From DAITAZ01 sp036824045 (GTDB lineage: Bacteria; Pseudomonadota; Gammaproteobacteria; Burkholderiales; Rhodocyclaceae), in the NCBI GenBank assembly GCA_036824045.1, contig DAITAZ010000017.1, forward strand, positions 6,865 to 70,864: a stretch of 64,000 nt of DNA, read 5' to 3'. Below the pieces are notes generated by a model. The model was given only the letters and a program-made list of their open reading frames with translations, did no database searches and was not told where the DNA came from. Shown here in pieces: positions 26,515-35,356 of this stretch. Within the stretch, counting starts at the first letter, position 1. Each line of letters begins with the position of its first letter. The translations under genes and the position numbers were made by a program.

Positions 26515-27450
26515 TTACCACCAGGCGTGGCCCAGGGTGCGCAGCCCGATGCCCGCTACAGCACCCAGGGCCGCAGGTTTCCACACGCCCGCCACCCGCC
26601 GTCCGGCGGAAATCAGCACCGCCACGCCCGGCACATCCAGCGGATGGATCAGGAAGCCGGCGCTCCGGTTGAACAAGGGGCCACTGATCTGGCCCTGACG
26701 CAGCATCTCGTCCATCACTCCCATCATGGCCGTGCCGCCCGCCAGGGCCTTGGTCAAGGTCGGCAGCACAAAGGCGCTGTCCAGGCCCGCGGCGCCCAGC
26801 AGGGGGGCGAGCAGGCCGGTGAGGGCATCGATGGCGCCCGCCGCCCGCAGGCCGGTGACCACCACCAGCGAGAGCACCAGCATGGGAATGGCGCCCACGG
26901 CAATCTTGAAGGCCTCCGCTCCGGCCCGGTTAATCACGTCCAGCACGCCCTTGGCGCTTTCCGCCACCGGGTGGTGCAGGGTTTCGTCCTGGGGCGCTTC
27001 CTCGTTGCTCAGATGCCGGCCGAAGCCGTAATAAGTCAGGGCCGCGGCCACCAGCCCGCCCGCCGCGGAGAGGGCCAGGGTCGGCCCGAACTGCAGGCCC
27101 ATGGCGGCCATGGGCATCACCACGTTGGCCTGGGCCATGGCCATCACCATGGCCAGGGTGGCGGCCAGATGCCGCTGGGAGGCGCCTCGCGTTTCCATCA
27201 TGGCCAGGGTTGCCACCGGCGCGGCGAAGCTGACGAAGTTGATCTGCAGCGCGGCGAACACCCCCAGCCCGGTCAGCCCCAGGGGGCGCAGCCAGGGCGC
27301 CAGCCGGGCCACCAGCCAGTCCAGTACGCCGCGGGCTTCCAGCAGGCGCATGACCGAGAGCATGACCACCATCACCGGCAGCAGGACGAACAGCGAAAGT
27401 TCCACCGCCGAACGCCCGGCGCGGAGGATGACGTCGATGAGGATGTCCAT
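26515..27450 (-). CDS. nucleoside-recognition (Gate) domain membrane protein
   Basis: 311 residues with about eight hydrophobic segments. The two-fold arrangement (residues about 1-140 and 175-300) and segments such as FVLLPVMVVMLSVMRLLE and FVLPTLTKALAGGTAMMGV are those of Gate-domain proteins related to SpmA/SpmB and the transport part of FeoB. Its transport substrate is unknown. The start at 27450 is preferred over 27501, where the N-terminus would be Pro-rich and non-membrane. It is divergent from an AraC-family gene. Confidence 0.78.
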   Translation of the reverse strand: MDILIDVILRAGRSAVELSLFVLLPVMVVMLSVMRLLEARGVLDWLVARLAPWLRPLGLTGLGVFAALQINFVSFAAPVATLAMMETRGASQRHLAATLAMVMAMAQANVVMPMAAMGLQFGPTLALSAAGGLVAAALTYYGFGRHLSNEEAPQDETLHHPVAESAKGVLDVINRAGAEAFKIAVGAIPMLVLSLVVVTGLRAAGAIDALTGLLAPLLGAAGLDSAFVLPTLTKALAGGTAMMGVMDEMLRQGQISGPLFNRSAGFLIHPLDVPGVAVLISAGRRVAGVWKPAALGAVAGIGLRTLGHAWW

Positions 27451-27539
27451 GGGGAACGGCGGCGGTGCGGGCCGGGAGCCTGTTTGCAGTGCAGCAAGCA
27501 TAGCGGCCCCTGCGGGGGGATCGCTAGAATGGGCAAATC

Positions 27540-28337
27540 ATGATTGCCAAAGCGCCCCTGTTCTGGTCCGACCCGGACCTCCCGTTCGTCGAGAGCCGGC
27601 GGGCCGACGACAGCTGCGCCTGCTACCGGCTGCACAGCCATCCCACGGTGTCGGTGGGGTGGGTGGAGGCGGGGCAGAGCCTGTTTTCCTGCCACGGGCG
27701 GACGTATCCGCTGACGGCGGGGTGTCTGGTGCTGATTCCAGCGGATCAGGTGCACGCCTGCAATCCGCCGGCGGGCGGCCGTTGGAGCTACCGCATGCTC
27801 TACTTCGATAGCGGGTGGTGGCAGCGGCAGACCGGGGCCTTGCCTGCCGCGGCGGCCGTGTGGCGGGACCCCGTGCGGCTTCGGCAGTGGCGGGTGGCGG
27901 AAGGCTGCCTGCACGGGGCCGCCGGGGCTGATCTCAAGGCGGCCCGGCTGCGTGCTGCCGTGCGTGCCTTGGGGCCCTTCCCCGGGGCCGCTGGCGTGGA
28001 GGCCGAGGCAACGGTGGCAGCCACCCCTGCCCGGGAGATTGCCGAGCGCTGCGCCGAGCGCCTCGCCATCGCCGATCTGGCGGCCGAGGCCGGGCTGAGC
28101 CCGGGGGCGTTCATCCGCCGTTTCCGGGGCCGCATGGGCCTGACACCCCATGCCTGGCAAATCGATCAGCGCATCAATCGGGCCCGGGCGCTGCTGCGGC
28201 AGGGGCTACCGCTGGCGGAAGTGGCCCTGAGCCTGGGCTTCGCCGACCAGAGCCATTTCCAGCGCGCTTTCAAGGATCGGGTCGCGGCAACCCCGGGGCA
28301 GTACCGTATCCGGCGCAATTTTCTTCAAGACCGCTGA
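27540..28337 (+). CDS. AraC-family transcriptional regulator
   Basis: 265 residues. The N-terminal half is a cupin-like sensor (HSHPTVSVGWVEAGQSLF, then IPADQVHACNP). The C-terminal 100 residues carry two HTH motifs: LAIADLAAEAGLSPGAFIRRF and PLAEVALSLGFADQSHFQRAFK, with the family's final TPGQYR. It is followed 40 nt later by a LysE-family exporter gene, a common AraC-exporter pairing in which the sensor controls export. Confidence 0.9.
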   Translation: MIAKAPLFWSDPDLPFVESRRADDSCACYRLHSHPTVSVGWVEAGQSLFSCHGRTYPLTAGCLVLIPADQVHACNPPAGGRWSYRMLYFDSGWWQRQTGALPAAAAVWRDPVRLRQWRVAEGCLHGAAGADLKAARLRAAVRALGPFPGAAGVEAEATVAATPAREIAERCAERLAIADLAAEAGLSPGAFIRRFRGRMGLTPHAWQIDQRINRARALLRQGLPLAEVALSLGFADQSHFQRAFKDRVAATPGQYRIRRNFLQDR

Positions 28338-28377
28338 GCCGGGCTCGCCGAGGATTCCGCCCCGTAAAGGAGGCGGG

Positions 28378-29004
28378 ATGGAAAACCTGTGGCAGCAGTT
28401 TGTTCTGGTGGCCGGCGCACATTTTCTGGCGCTGCTCAGCCCGGGGCCGGATTTCGTGCTGGTGGTGCGTACCCGGCTGGGTCAGGGTTTCGGGCCCGCG
28501 GCGGCCGCTTGCCTGGGCATCGCCTTGGCCAATGCCGTCTATATCGCGCTGGCGGCGGGTGGTTTCGCGCTGCTGCAGCGTGTTCCCCTGGTCCACGCGC
28601 TGCTCAAGTGGGGCGGTTGCCTGTGGCTGGTCTGGCTGGGCTGGCAGTGCCTGCGCCACCCCGCGTCCGGGCTGCCGGGGCAGTTGGCGCCGGCCTCCAC
28701 CATGGCGGCGGGGCGGGCGCTGCTGGCGGGCTGCCTCTGTGCCCTCCTCAACCCGAAAAACGCGCTGTTTTACACCGGGCTTTTTGCGGCGCTGGCGGAT
28801 CAGGCCACACCGCCGGCCGCTCAGGTGTTCTACGGCGCGTGGATGGTGAGCCTGGTGTTGCTGTGGGATCTGACGGTGGCCCGGCTGGCGGGCCGCCCGG
28901 AGTGGATGCGGCGCTGGGGCCGCCATGTGCCCCGGCTGGAGCGGGCCACGGGTGCGCTGCTGCTGACGCTGGCGGCGGGGATGGTGGTGCAGGCGCTGGC
29001 CTGA
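28378..29004 (+). CDS. LysE-family exporter
   Basis: 208 residues, about six membrane helices, with the signature SPGPDFVLVVRTRLGQGFG near residue 21 and LNPKNALFYTGLF near residue 123. A very strong AAAGGAGG precedes the ATG. Its position directly after the AraC-type regulator suggests that regulator controls it. Confidence 0.87.
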   Translation: MENLWQQFVLVAGAHFLALLSPGPDFVLVVRTRLGQGFGPAAAACLGIALANAVYIALAAGGFALLQRVPLVHALLKWGGCLWLVWLGWQCLRHPASGLPGQLAPASTMAAGRALLAGCLCALLNPKNALFYTGLFAALADQATPPAAQVFYGAWMVSLVLLWDLTVARLAGRPEWMRRWGRHVPRLERATGALLLTLAAGMVVQALA

Positions 29005-29016
29005 CGCCGGGGCGGG

Positions 29017-30990
29017 TCACTGCCCGGGGTGGGTGTGGGCCAGCCAGGCCTGAAAGGAGAGCACATCCCACAGCTCGTGCTGGCGGTTGCGCCGTCCGGC
29101 CAGATGCTCGGCCCACAGGGTGCGGATGGGGCCGGGGTGAAACCAGCCAGCCCGGCGCAGGCGGGCCTCGTCCAGCAGATCTTCGGCCCAGTCCCGCAGC
29201 GGACCCCGGAGCCAGGCGTCGATGGGCACGGCAAACCCCATCTTGGGCCGGGTGACCAGATCCTGGGGGACGTAGCGGTAGAGCACCTGGCGCAGGATCC
29301 ACTTGCCTTCGCCCTCGCGGATCTTCATGGCCAGCGGCAGCCGCCAGGCGAATTCCGCGATCCGGTGATCCAGCAGCGGTACCCGGGTTTCCAGGCTCAC
29401 GGCCATGGCGGCACGGTCCACCTTGGCCAGGATATCGTCCGGAAGATAGGTCAGGGCGTCCAGCAGCATCATGCGCTGGCGGAAGTCCTCCACCCGGCTG
29501 GCTTCGGGCTGGTCCGCGAAGGGGGGCGGGTCTTCGGCACCGATCACCACCCGCGCTGGATCGGGGAAGTGGGAGATGAGCCGCCAGTACACCTCGTCCG
29601 CGGAGCCCGCGGGCAGGATGCCGGCGATCTTCTGCAGTTTGTCCCCGGGGGTGGCCATCCGCAGCTTGCCCGGCAGCCAGGGTGCGCAGGCCTGGTAGAG
29701 GCGGTTCCAGGCGGCCGGGGAGAACGCCTGCAGCGCCCCCGCGCCCAGTCGCCGCAAGGGCCGGGGCAGACCGCCCAGGCGGCCCCAGATGCGGTGCGCC
29801 CACAGGTAGCGGTTGTAGCCGCCGAAGAGCTCGTCCCCCGCGTCCCCTGACAGGCTGACCGTGACCCGCTGGCGGGCAAGCTGGCTCACCAGGAAGGTGG
29901 GGATCTGGGAGGAATCGGCAAATGGCTCGTCGTACATGGCGGGCAGGCGGGGGATGACGTCCAGCGCCTGCTGCGGGGTGACGTAAAGCTCGGTGTGCTC
30001 CGTGCCCAGGTGGCGGGCGACGGCCTTGGCGTGTTCCGCCTCGTTGTAGCCGGCTTCCTGGAAACCGATGGTGAAGGTCTTGACCGGCTGGGAGGACTGG
30101 GCCTGCATCAGCGCGGCGATGGTGGAGGAGTCGATGCCCCCCGACAGGAACGCGCCCAAGGGCACGTCTGCCACCATCTGCTGGCTGATGGCGTCCCGCA
30201 GCAAGGTGTCCAGCCGCGAGATGGCTTCGTCGTCGCTGCCGGTGAAAGGCGAGGCCAGGCCCGTCCGGGCGACCTGGGCAAGCGACCAGTAGGGCCTGGG
30301 GGGCGGCAGGCGCTGGTGTCGGAAGTCCGGACCCTCAACTGCCACCTCCAGCCAGGAGCCGGGCGGGAGTTTGAACAGGCCTTCGTAGATGGAATCAGGT
30401 GCCGGCACGCAGTTGTGACGCAGCAAGCGGGCGATGGCGCGGCGGCTGATGGCGGCACCGAAACCGGCGTGGGCGCGCAATGCCTTGAGTTCGGAGGCAA
30501 AGAGCAGTGCCCCGCCTACCCAACCGTAGTAAAGGGGCTTTTCACCGAAGCGGTCCCGCGCCAGGGTGAGGCGGCGGGCGTGGCGATCCCACAGGGCAAT
30601 GGCGAACATGCCGGTGGCCCGGCGCAGGGTGGCTTCCACGCCCCAGCGGGCACAGGCGGCGAGCAGGGTTTCGGTGTCGGAATGGCCGCGCCAGGCGGGC
30701 GCGGCAGCGCAGGATTCCAGTTCCCGGCGCAGATCCATGTGGTTGTAGATCTCGCCGTTGAAGGCAATGACGAAGCGCCCGCAGGCCGAGTGCATGGGCT
30801 GGTGCCCGGCGGGCGACAGGTCCACGATGGCCAGCCGGCGGTGGCCCAGGGCAATGCCGGCAGCGCCGTCCCGCCATTCGCCCCGATCGTCCGGCCCACG
30901 GTGGATGAGGGCATCCACCATGGCCGGCAGCGAGTCCGACAGGGTGGGCCAGGCCCCTTGCCCAGCCAGTCCTCCGATGATTCCGCACAC
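29017..30990 (-). CDS. asnB: asparagine synthase (glutamine-hydrolysing)
   Basis: 657 residues. Cys2 of MCGIIGG is the glutaminase nucleophile, and the N-terminal class II amidotransferase domain includes RGPDDRGEW and AFNGEIYNH. The synthetase domain has the PP-loop LSGGIDSS near residue 290 and SLSGDAGDELFGGYNRY near residue 400. The length and SLETRVPLLDHR motif resemble the exopolysaccharide-associated AsnB group as much as housekeeping AsnB, but no polysaccharide genes are nearby. It is convergent with the LysE gene, with a 12-bp gap. Confidence 0.93.
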   Translation of the reverse strand: MCGIIGGLAGQGAWPTLSDSLPAMVDALIHRGPDDRGEWRDGAAGIALGHRRLAIVDLSPAGHQPMHSACGRFVIAFNGEIYNHMDLRRELESCAAAPAWRGHSDTETLLAACARWGVEATLRRATGMFAIALWDRHARRLTLARDRFGEKPLYYGWVGGALLFASELKALRAHAGFGAAISRRAIARLLRHNCVPAPDSIYEGLFKLPPGSWLEVAVEGPDFRHQRLPPPRPYWSLAQVARTGLASPFTGSDDEAISRLDTLLRDAISQQMVADVPLGAFLSGGIDSSTIAALMQAQSSQPVKTFTIGFQEAGYNEAEHAKAVARHLGTEHTELYVTPQQALDVIPRLPAMYDEPFADSSQIPTFLVSQLARQRVTVSLSGDAGDELFGGYNRYLWAHRIWGRLGGLPRPLRRLGAGALQAFSPAAWNRLYQACAPWLPGKLRMATPGDKLQKIAGILPAGSADEVYWRLISHFPDPARVVIGAEDPPPFADQPEASRVEDFRQRMMLLDALTYLPDDILAKVDRAAMAVSLETRVPLLDHRIAEFAWRLPLAMKIREGEGKWILRQVLYRYVPQDLVTRPKMGFAVPIDAWLRGPLRDWAEDLLDEARLRRAGWFHPGPIRTLWAEHLAGRRNRQHELWDVLSFQAWLAHTHPGQ

Positions 30991-31133
30991 GCGCCCGCGC
31001 TCCTGCCCGGCGCCCGATCCGGCGCCGCTGATTGACGATCGGGCAAGGATGCCAGCATTGCAGCAGAAGGTGTTCGGCGTATGTCACGATCCGCCCGGAA
31101 TTTCAGCGCCTGGGGCAGGGCCGGAAAAATACA

Positions 31134-31165
31134 ACGGGCCGCGGCCCGGGAAGGCGGCGGCCCGT
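31134..31165 (-). terminator. terminator after the ArgD-type gene
   Basis: ACGGGCCGC / GCGGCCCGT with a 14-nt loop. On the - strand it is followed closely by a T-rich run (TATTTTT), just after the aminotransferase stop. Confidence 0.6.
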
Positions 31166-31181
31166 GGGGTGGCGCGGCCGT

Positions 31182-32363
<1,182 letters not shown>

Positions 32364-32570
32364 GGGGCGGGCTCCAATTTCCGGTAGCAAAAAGGCCACG
32401 GGGTCTGCCGTGGCCTTGGGGGGCGAGGGAGGGCGGTCGGGCCCCCCCGTTCAGTTCGCGCGCACGGCCAGGGCAGCGCAGGGGCTGCGGCGTCGGCGGA
32501 GGTGGGGGCGAACGTTCATGAGGCGCAAGTATGGCACGAGAGCCGGGTGTCTTGGAACCGCGCGGCCCCG

Positions 32571-33344
32571 TTAGCGGCCGTTGAACACGGGCTTGCGCTT
32601 TTCCTTGAAGGCGCGGATGCCCTCCGCGTAGTCCTCGCTCTTGTAGACGTTGTTCCGCAGTTCCTGGATGCGCTCGAAGATGCCCGGCTGCAGGGGGGCG
32701 GAGTCGCCCAGCATGCGCAATTGCTCCTTGATCGCGGCCACGGCCAGGGGGGCTTTCTTGGCGATGCCGCAGGCCAGGTCCAGGGTGAAGCTCTCCAGCA
32801 CGGCGGTGGGCACCCGGTGGTTGAGGAGGCTCCAGCGCTCCGCTTCTTCGGCGTTGACGGCGCGGGCGGTGAACATCATTTCCTTGGCCACGTTCAGTGG
32901 CAGGCGGCGCATGAAGTTGAGGGTACCCACGGTGTTGTAGGGCAGGCCCAGATTGACCGGGGTGATGGCAAAGGTGCAGGTGTCGTCGCCGGTGACCAGA
33001 TCGCAAGAGAGCACCAGATCGGTGGCGCCGCCCCACACCGAGCCGTGCACCATGGCGATGACCGGTGCCGGGAAGTGGCGGATCGCCCGCAGCAACTGTT
33101 CGAGGGGGTCGGAATAGAGCAGGGGATCTTCCCCCTCGGGCAGTTCGTTGATGTCGTGGCCGGCAGACCACACCGGGGCTTGCATGCCGGCGGTGAGAAT
33201 GAGGGCGCGGGCCTTGTCGGCCTGGAGGTTTTCCATGGCTGCGAGCAGCTCGGAGACCAGTGCCGCCGAAAGGGCGTTGCGTTTTTCCGCGTGGTTGAGG
33301 GTGATGATGCCCACCGGGCCGCGCATTTCCGTAAGGATGTACAT
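32571..33344 (-). CDS. scpB: methylmalonyl-CoA decarboxylase (crotonase family)
   Basis: 257 residues of the crotonase fold. Compared with E. coli ScpB/YgfG (261 residues) the diagnostic stretches are SAGHDINELPEG, GSVWGGATDLVLSCDL, TPVNLGLPYNTVG and the C-terminal KSEDYAEGIRAFKEKRKP. The enzyme converts methylmalonyl-CoA to propionyl-CoA. No methylmalonyl-CoA mutase or CoA-transferase gene lies beside it, so it is not in the E. coli-type scp operon here. Start 33344 matches the family N-terminus. Confidence 0.85.
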   Translation of the reverse strand: MYILTEMRGPVGIITLNHAEKRNALSAALVSELLAAMENLQADKARALILTAGMQAPVWSAGHDINELPEGEDPLLYSDPLEQLLRAIRHFPAPVIAMVHGSVWGGATDLVLSCDLVTGDDTCTFAITPVNLGLPYNTVGTLNFMRRLPLNVAKEMMFTARAVNAEEAERWSLLNHRVPTAVLESFTLDLACGIAKKAPLAVAAIKEQLRMLGDSAPLQPGIFERIQELRNNVYKSEDYAEGIRAFKEKRKPVFNGR

Positions 33345-33484
33345 GAGGCGTTCCTGAAAACCGTTTCGTGGCGAATGGCAGTGGCAACGGACGTTTGCCG
33401 TGGGACTTGAGCCTTTGTGGCTATTGCGCCGCAGCATAGCGCAAGAGCAGGCGGCGGGGGCAGTGTGATTTGCCCGCGGGCCGA

Positions 33485-33518
33485 AACAAAAGCCGGGTGG
33501 CACCGCGCCCTGCCCGGC
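33485..33518 (-). terminator. intrinsic terminator after the diheme lipoprotein gene
   Basis: GCCGGG / CCCGGC stem (33492-33497 with 33513-33518) followed on the - strand by TTTTGTTT, about 26 bp after the stop codon of the lipoprotein gene. Confidence 0.6.
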
Positions 33519-33543
33519 AGCCCCCTGGCTGCCTGCGTGAGTC

Positions 33544-35268
33544 TTACGGGCCGGTGATCGGGGTGGCGATGCCGGTTTCCCGCCCTTGGTCGACGGTGCG
33601 GAGCACGTTGCGGGCAGGGGTGCGGGTGGGGTCGCGGCCTTGGGCGTAGCTCTGCTCGCTCACGATCAGCCGGTAGGCTTTGTTGAGCATCAGGGCGCGT
33701 TCGCGGGTGGGGTTGAGGAGTGTGGTGACGTCCGCGCGCAGGCGGGCCACCGCCTCGGGTTTGAGGCTGCCATCGGCGTTGAAGAAGGTGCTCATGACCT
33801 CGCTGTTCTCGCGGAATTCGTCGCCGGCGCCGTTTTGCTCCAGGTAGTGGGTGTATTCGGGCTTGCCGTCCCGGCGCATGGGGTCGGGCACGCCGGTCAG
33901 GTCTTTCTGGCTCCAGTGGTACCAACTGTTCCGGAAGCTCGCGTCGCCGAATTTGCGGGGGAAGGCGAAGACGCCGTCGGTGGTGGCGCCGATGCCGCTG
34001 TGGCAGCCGATGCAGAAGGCGGTTTCCTCGAAGCTCTGGGGCCGCAGGGTGCCGCTGCGGTCTTCGATGTACCCCTGGTAGGTCCAGCCCTGGCCATTGG
34101 CGAGGCCGACCTCGGCGCTGCCGGAGAACTGGCGGGTGCGTTCGGGGCTGACGGCCTTCTCCTTGGCTTCCTTGAGCGCCATCTCTCGCAGGTCACTGTA
34201 GCTGTACCAGCTTTTCTTGATGGCGTAGCGCAGCTCCTTCATCCGGGCGGCAAGGCGGATGCCGCCGGTTTCGTCCATGTCCAGATAGCGCACGCTGTGG
34301 AGGAACTCGGTACCTTCGGGGAACAGGCCGGCGGCCAGATGCAGGCGGCCCGCCTGCTGTTCCAGGCGCGCGCGTCCCACGTAGTGCATCAGCTTGCCCT
34401 GCAGGGGCGCCCAGTCGAAAACCACCTGGTGGGCGGTGGACAGGCGGCCGTCCTGGTCCAGGTCCACCTGCCAGGCGGTTTCATCCGCCGGGGTTTCCAG
34501 GGCCACGTTCCGCCGCTGGATGAGGGCAGTGACGATGGCCAGGTTGACGCGGTAGGCGGTCAGGTCGAACCCGCCCGCCTCGTTTTGCCGCAGGGCGGGT
34601 GCGAGGCGGATGAGCACGTCGTCCGTGGCGCCGTTGGTGGGCCAGAAGGTGCCGAGGAACGGGGCGTAGGCGAAGGCGCGCCAGCCGCTGTAGCCGCCGT
34701 CCGCCGTGCGGTCGAAGCCTTGGGCGTCGAAGGCGAAGCGGGCGTCGGGGATGTAGCCATCCCAGCGGCCGTCGCCATTGACGTCCCAGGCGGGGGGCAG
34801 GGTCCGGGTGAGAGTGTGGGCGAGGACGGGGTGGCCGTCCTTGAGGTAGTTGTCCTGCCGCACCCAGGCCAGGATGGCGCTGTCGCCCATGGCGTCGAGG
34901 GCGGCTGCCCGGTCCCGGAAGAGGTTGGTCCACGGATTGGTGATGACGGCGCCGGTATCGCCTGGAAAGTCGTAGCGCTGCTGCAAACCGCCGTCATCCA
35001 GGTAATTGGGTTCCTGACTGGCGACATGACAGGCAAAACAGGGGTTGTGCGCCCGCCCGGCGTCATCCACGGTGCGGGTGAAGCACTGGGAGGGGATGTA
35101 GGCGAGGGGATTGGCGAGGCTGGTGCTCTTGAGGTCCACCTCCACGCCGGAAGCGGCCGTCGCGGTGGCGGCGGCGTCCGTACTGCCGCTACCGCCGCCA
35201 CAGGCGGGCAGGAGGCCGATGACTGGCGTCAGGGCACACGCAAGGATCAGGGCGAGCAGTCGGCGCAT
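33544..35268 (-). CDS. diheme c-type cytochrome lipoprotein
   Basis: 574 residues. A lipoprotein signal ends in L-P-A-C (Cys23) and is followed by a Gly/Ser/Ala-rich linker, so the protein is probably anchored to the outer membrane. Two heme motifs are present, CFACH near residue 77 and CIGCH near residue 419. Two calcium-loop-like sequences, DVNGDGRWDG and DLDQDGRLST, lie between them. I do not recognise a named family. It follows the PhoX-like lipoprotein gene on the same strand, separated by a terminator, so the two may be regulated apart. A redox role at the cell surface is inference. Confidence 0.75.
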   Translation of the reverse strand: MRRLLALILACALTPVIGLLPACGGGSGSTDAAATATAASGVEVDLKSTSLANPLAYIPSQCFTRTVDDAGRAHNPCFACHVASQEPNYLDDGGLQQRYDFPGDTGAVITNPWTNLFRDRAAALDAMGDSAILAWVRQDNYLKDGHPVLAHTLTRTLPPAWDVNGDGRWDGYIPDARFAFDAQGFDRTADGGYSGWRAFAYAPFLGTFWPTNGATDDVLIRLAPALRQNEAGGFDLTAYRVNLAIVTALIQRRNVALETPADETAWQVDLDQDGRLSTAHQVVFDWAPLQGKLMHYVGRARLEQQAGRLHLAAGLFPEGTEFLHSVRYLDMDETGGIRLAARMKELRYAIKKSWYSYSDLREMALKEAKEKAVSPERTRQFSGSAEVGLANGQGWTYQGYIEDRSGTLRPQSFEETAFCIGCHSGIGATTDGVFAFPRKFGDASFRNSWYHWSQKDLTGVPDPMRRDGKPEYTHYLEQNGAGDEFRENSEVMSTFFNADGSLKPEAVARLRADVTTLLNPTRERALMLNKAYRLIVSEQSYAQGRDPTRTPARNVLRTVDQGRETGIATPITGP

Positions 35269-35304
35269 AAGGCACCCGTGTAGGCAAGGATGGGCGGGGA
35301 AAGC

Positions 35305-35328
35305 AAAAAAGCGGGGGCAAGCCCCCGC
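35305..35328 (-). terminator. intrinsic terminator after the PhoX-like gene
   Basis: GCGGGGGC / GCCCCCGC (35311-35328) followed on the - strand by TTTTTT. It lies 29 bp after the PhoX-like stop and before the diheme lipoprotein start. Confidence 0.85.
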
Positions 35329-35356
35329 TATCAAGAAAACGCTCTGTTGACCGAGC

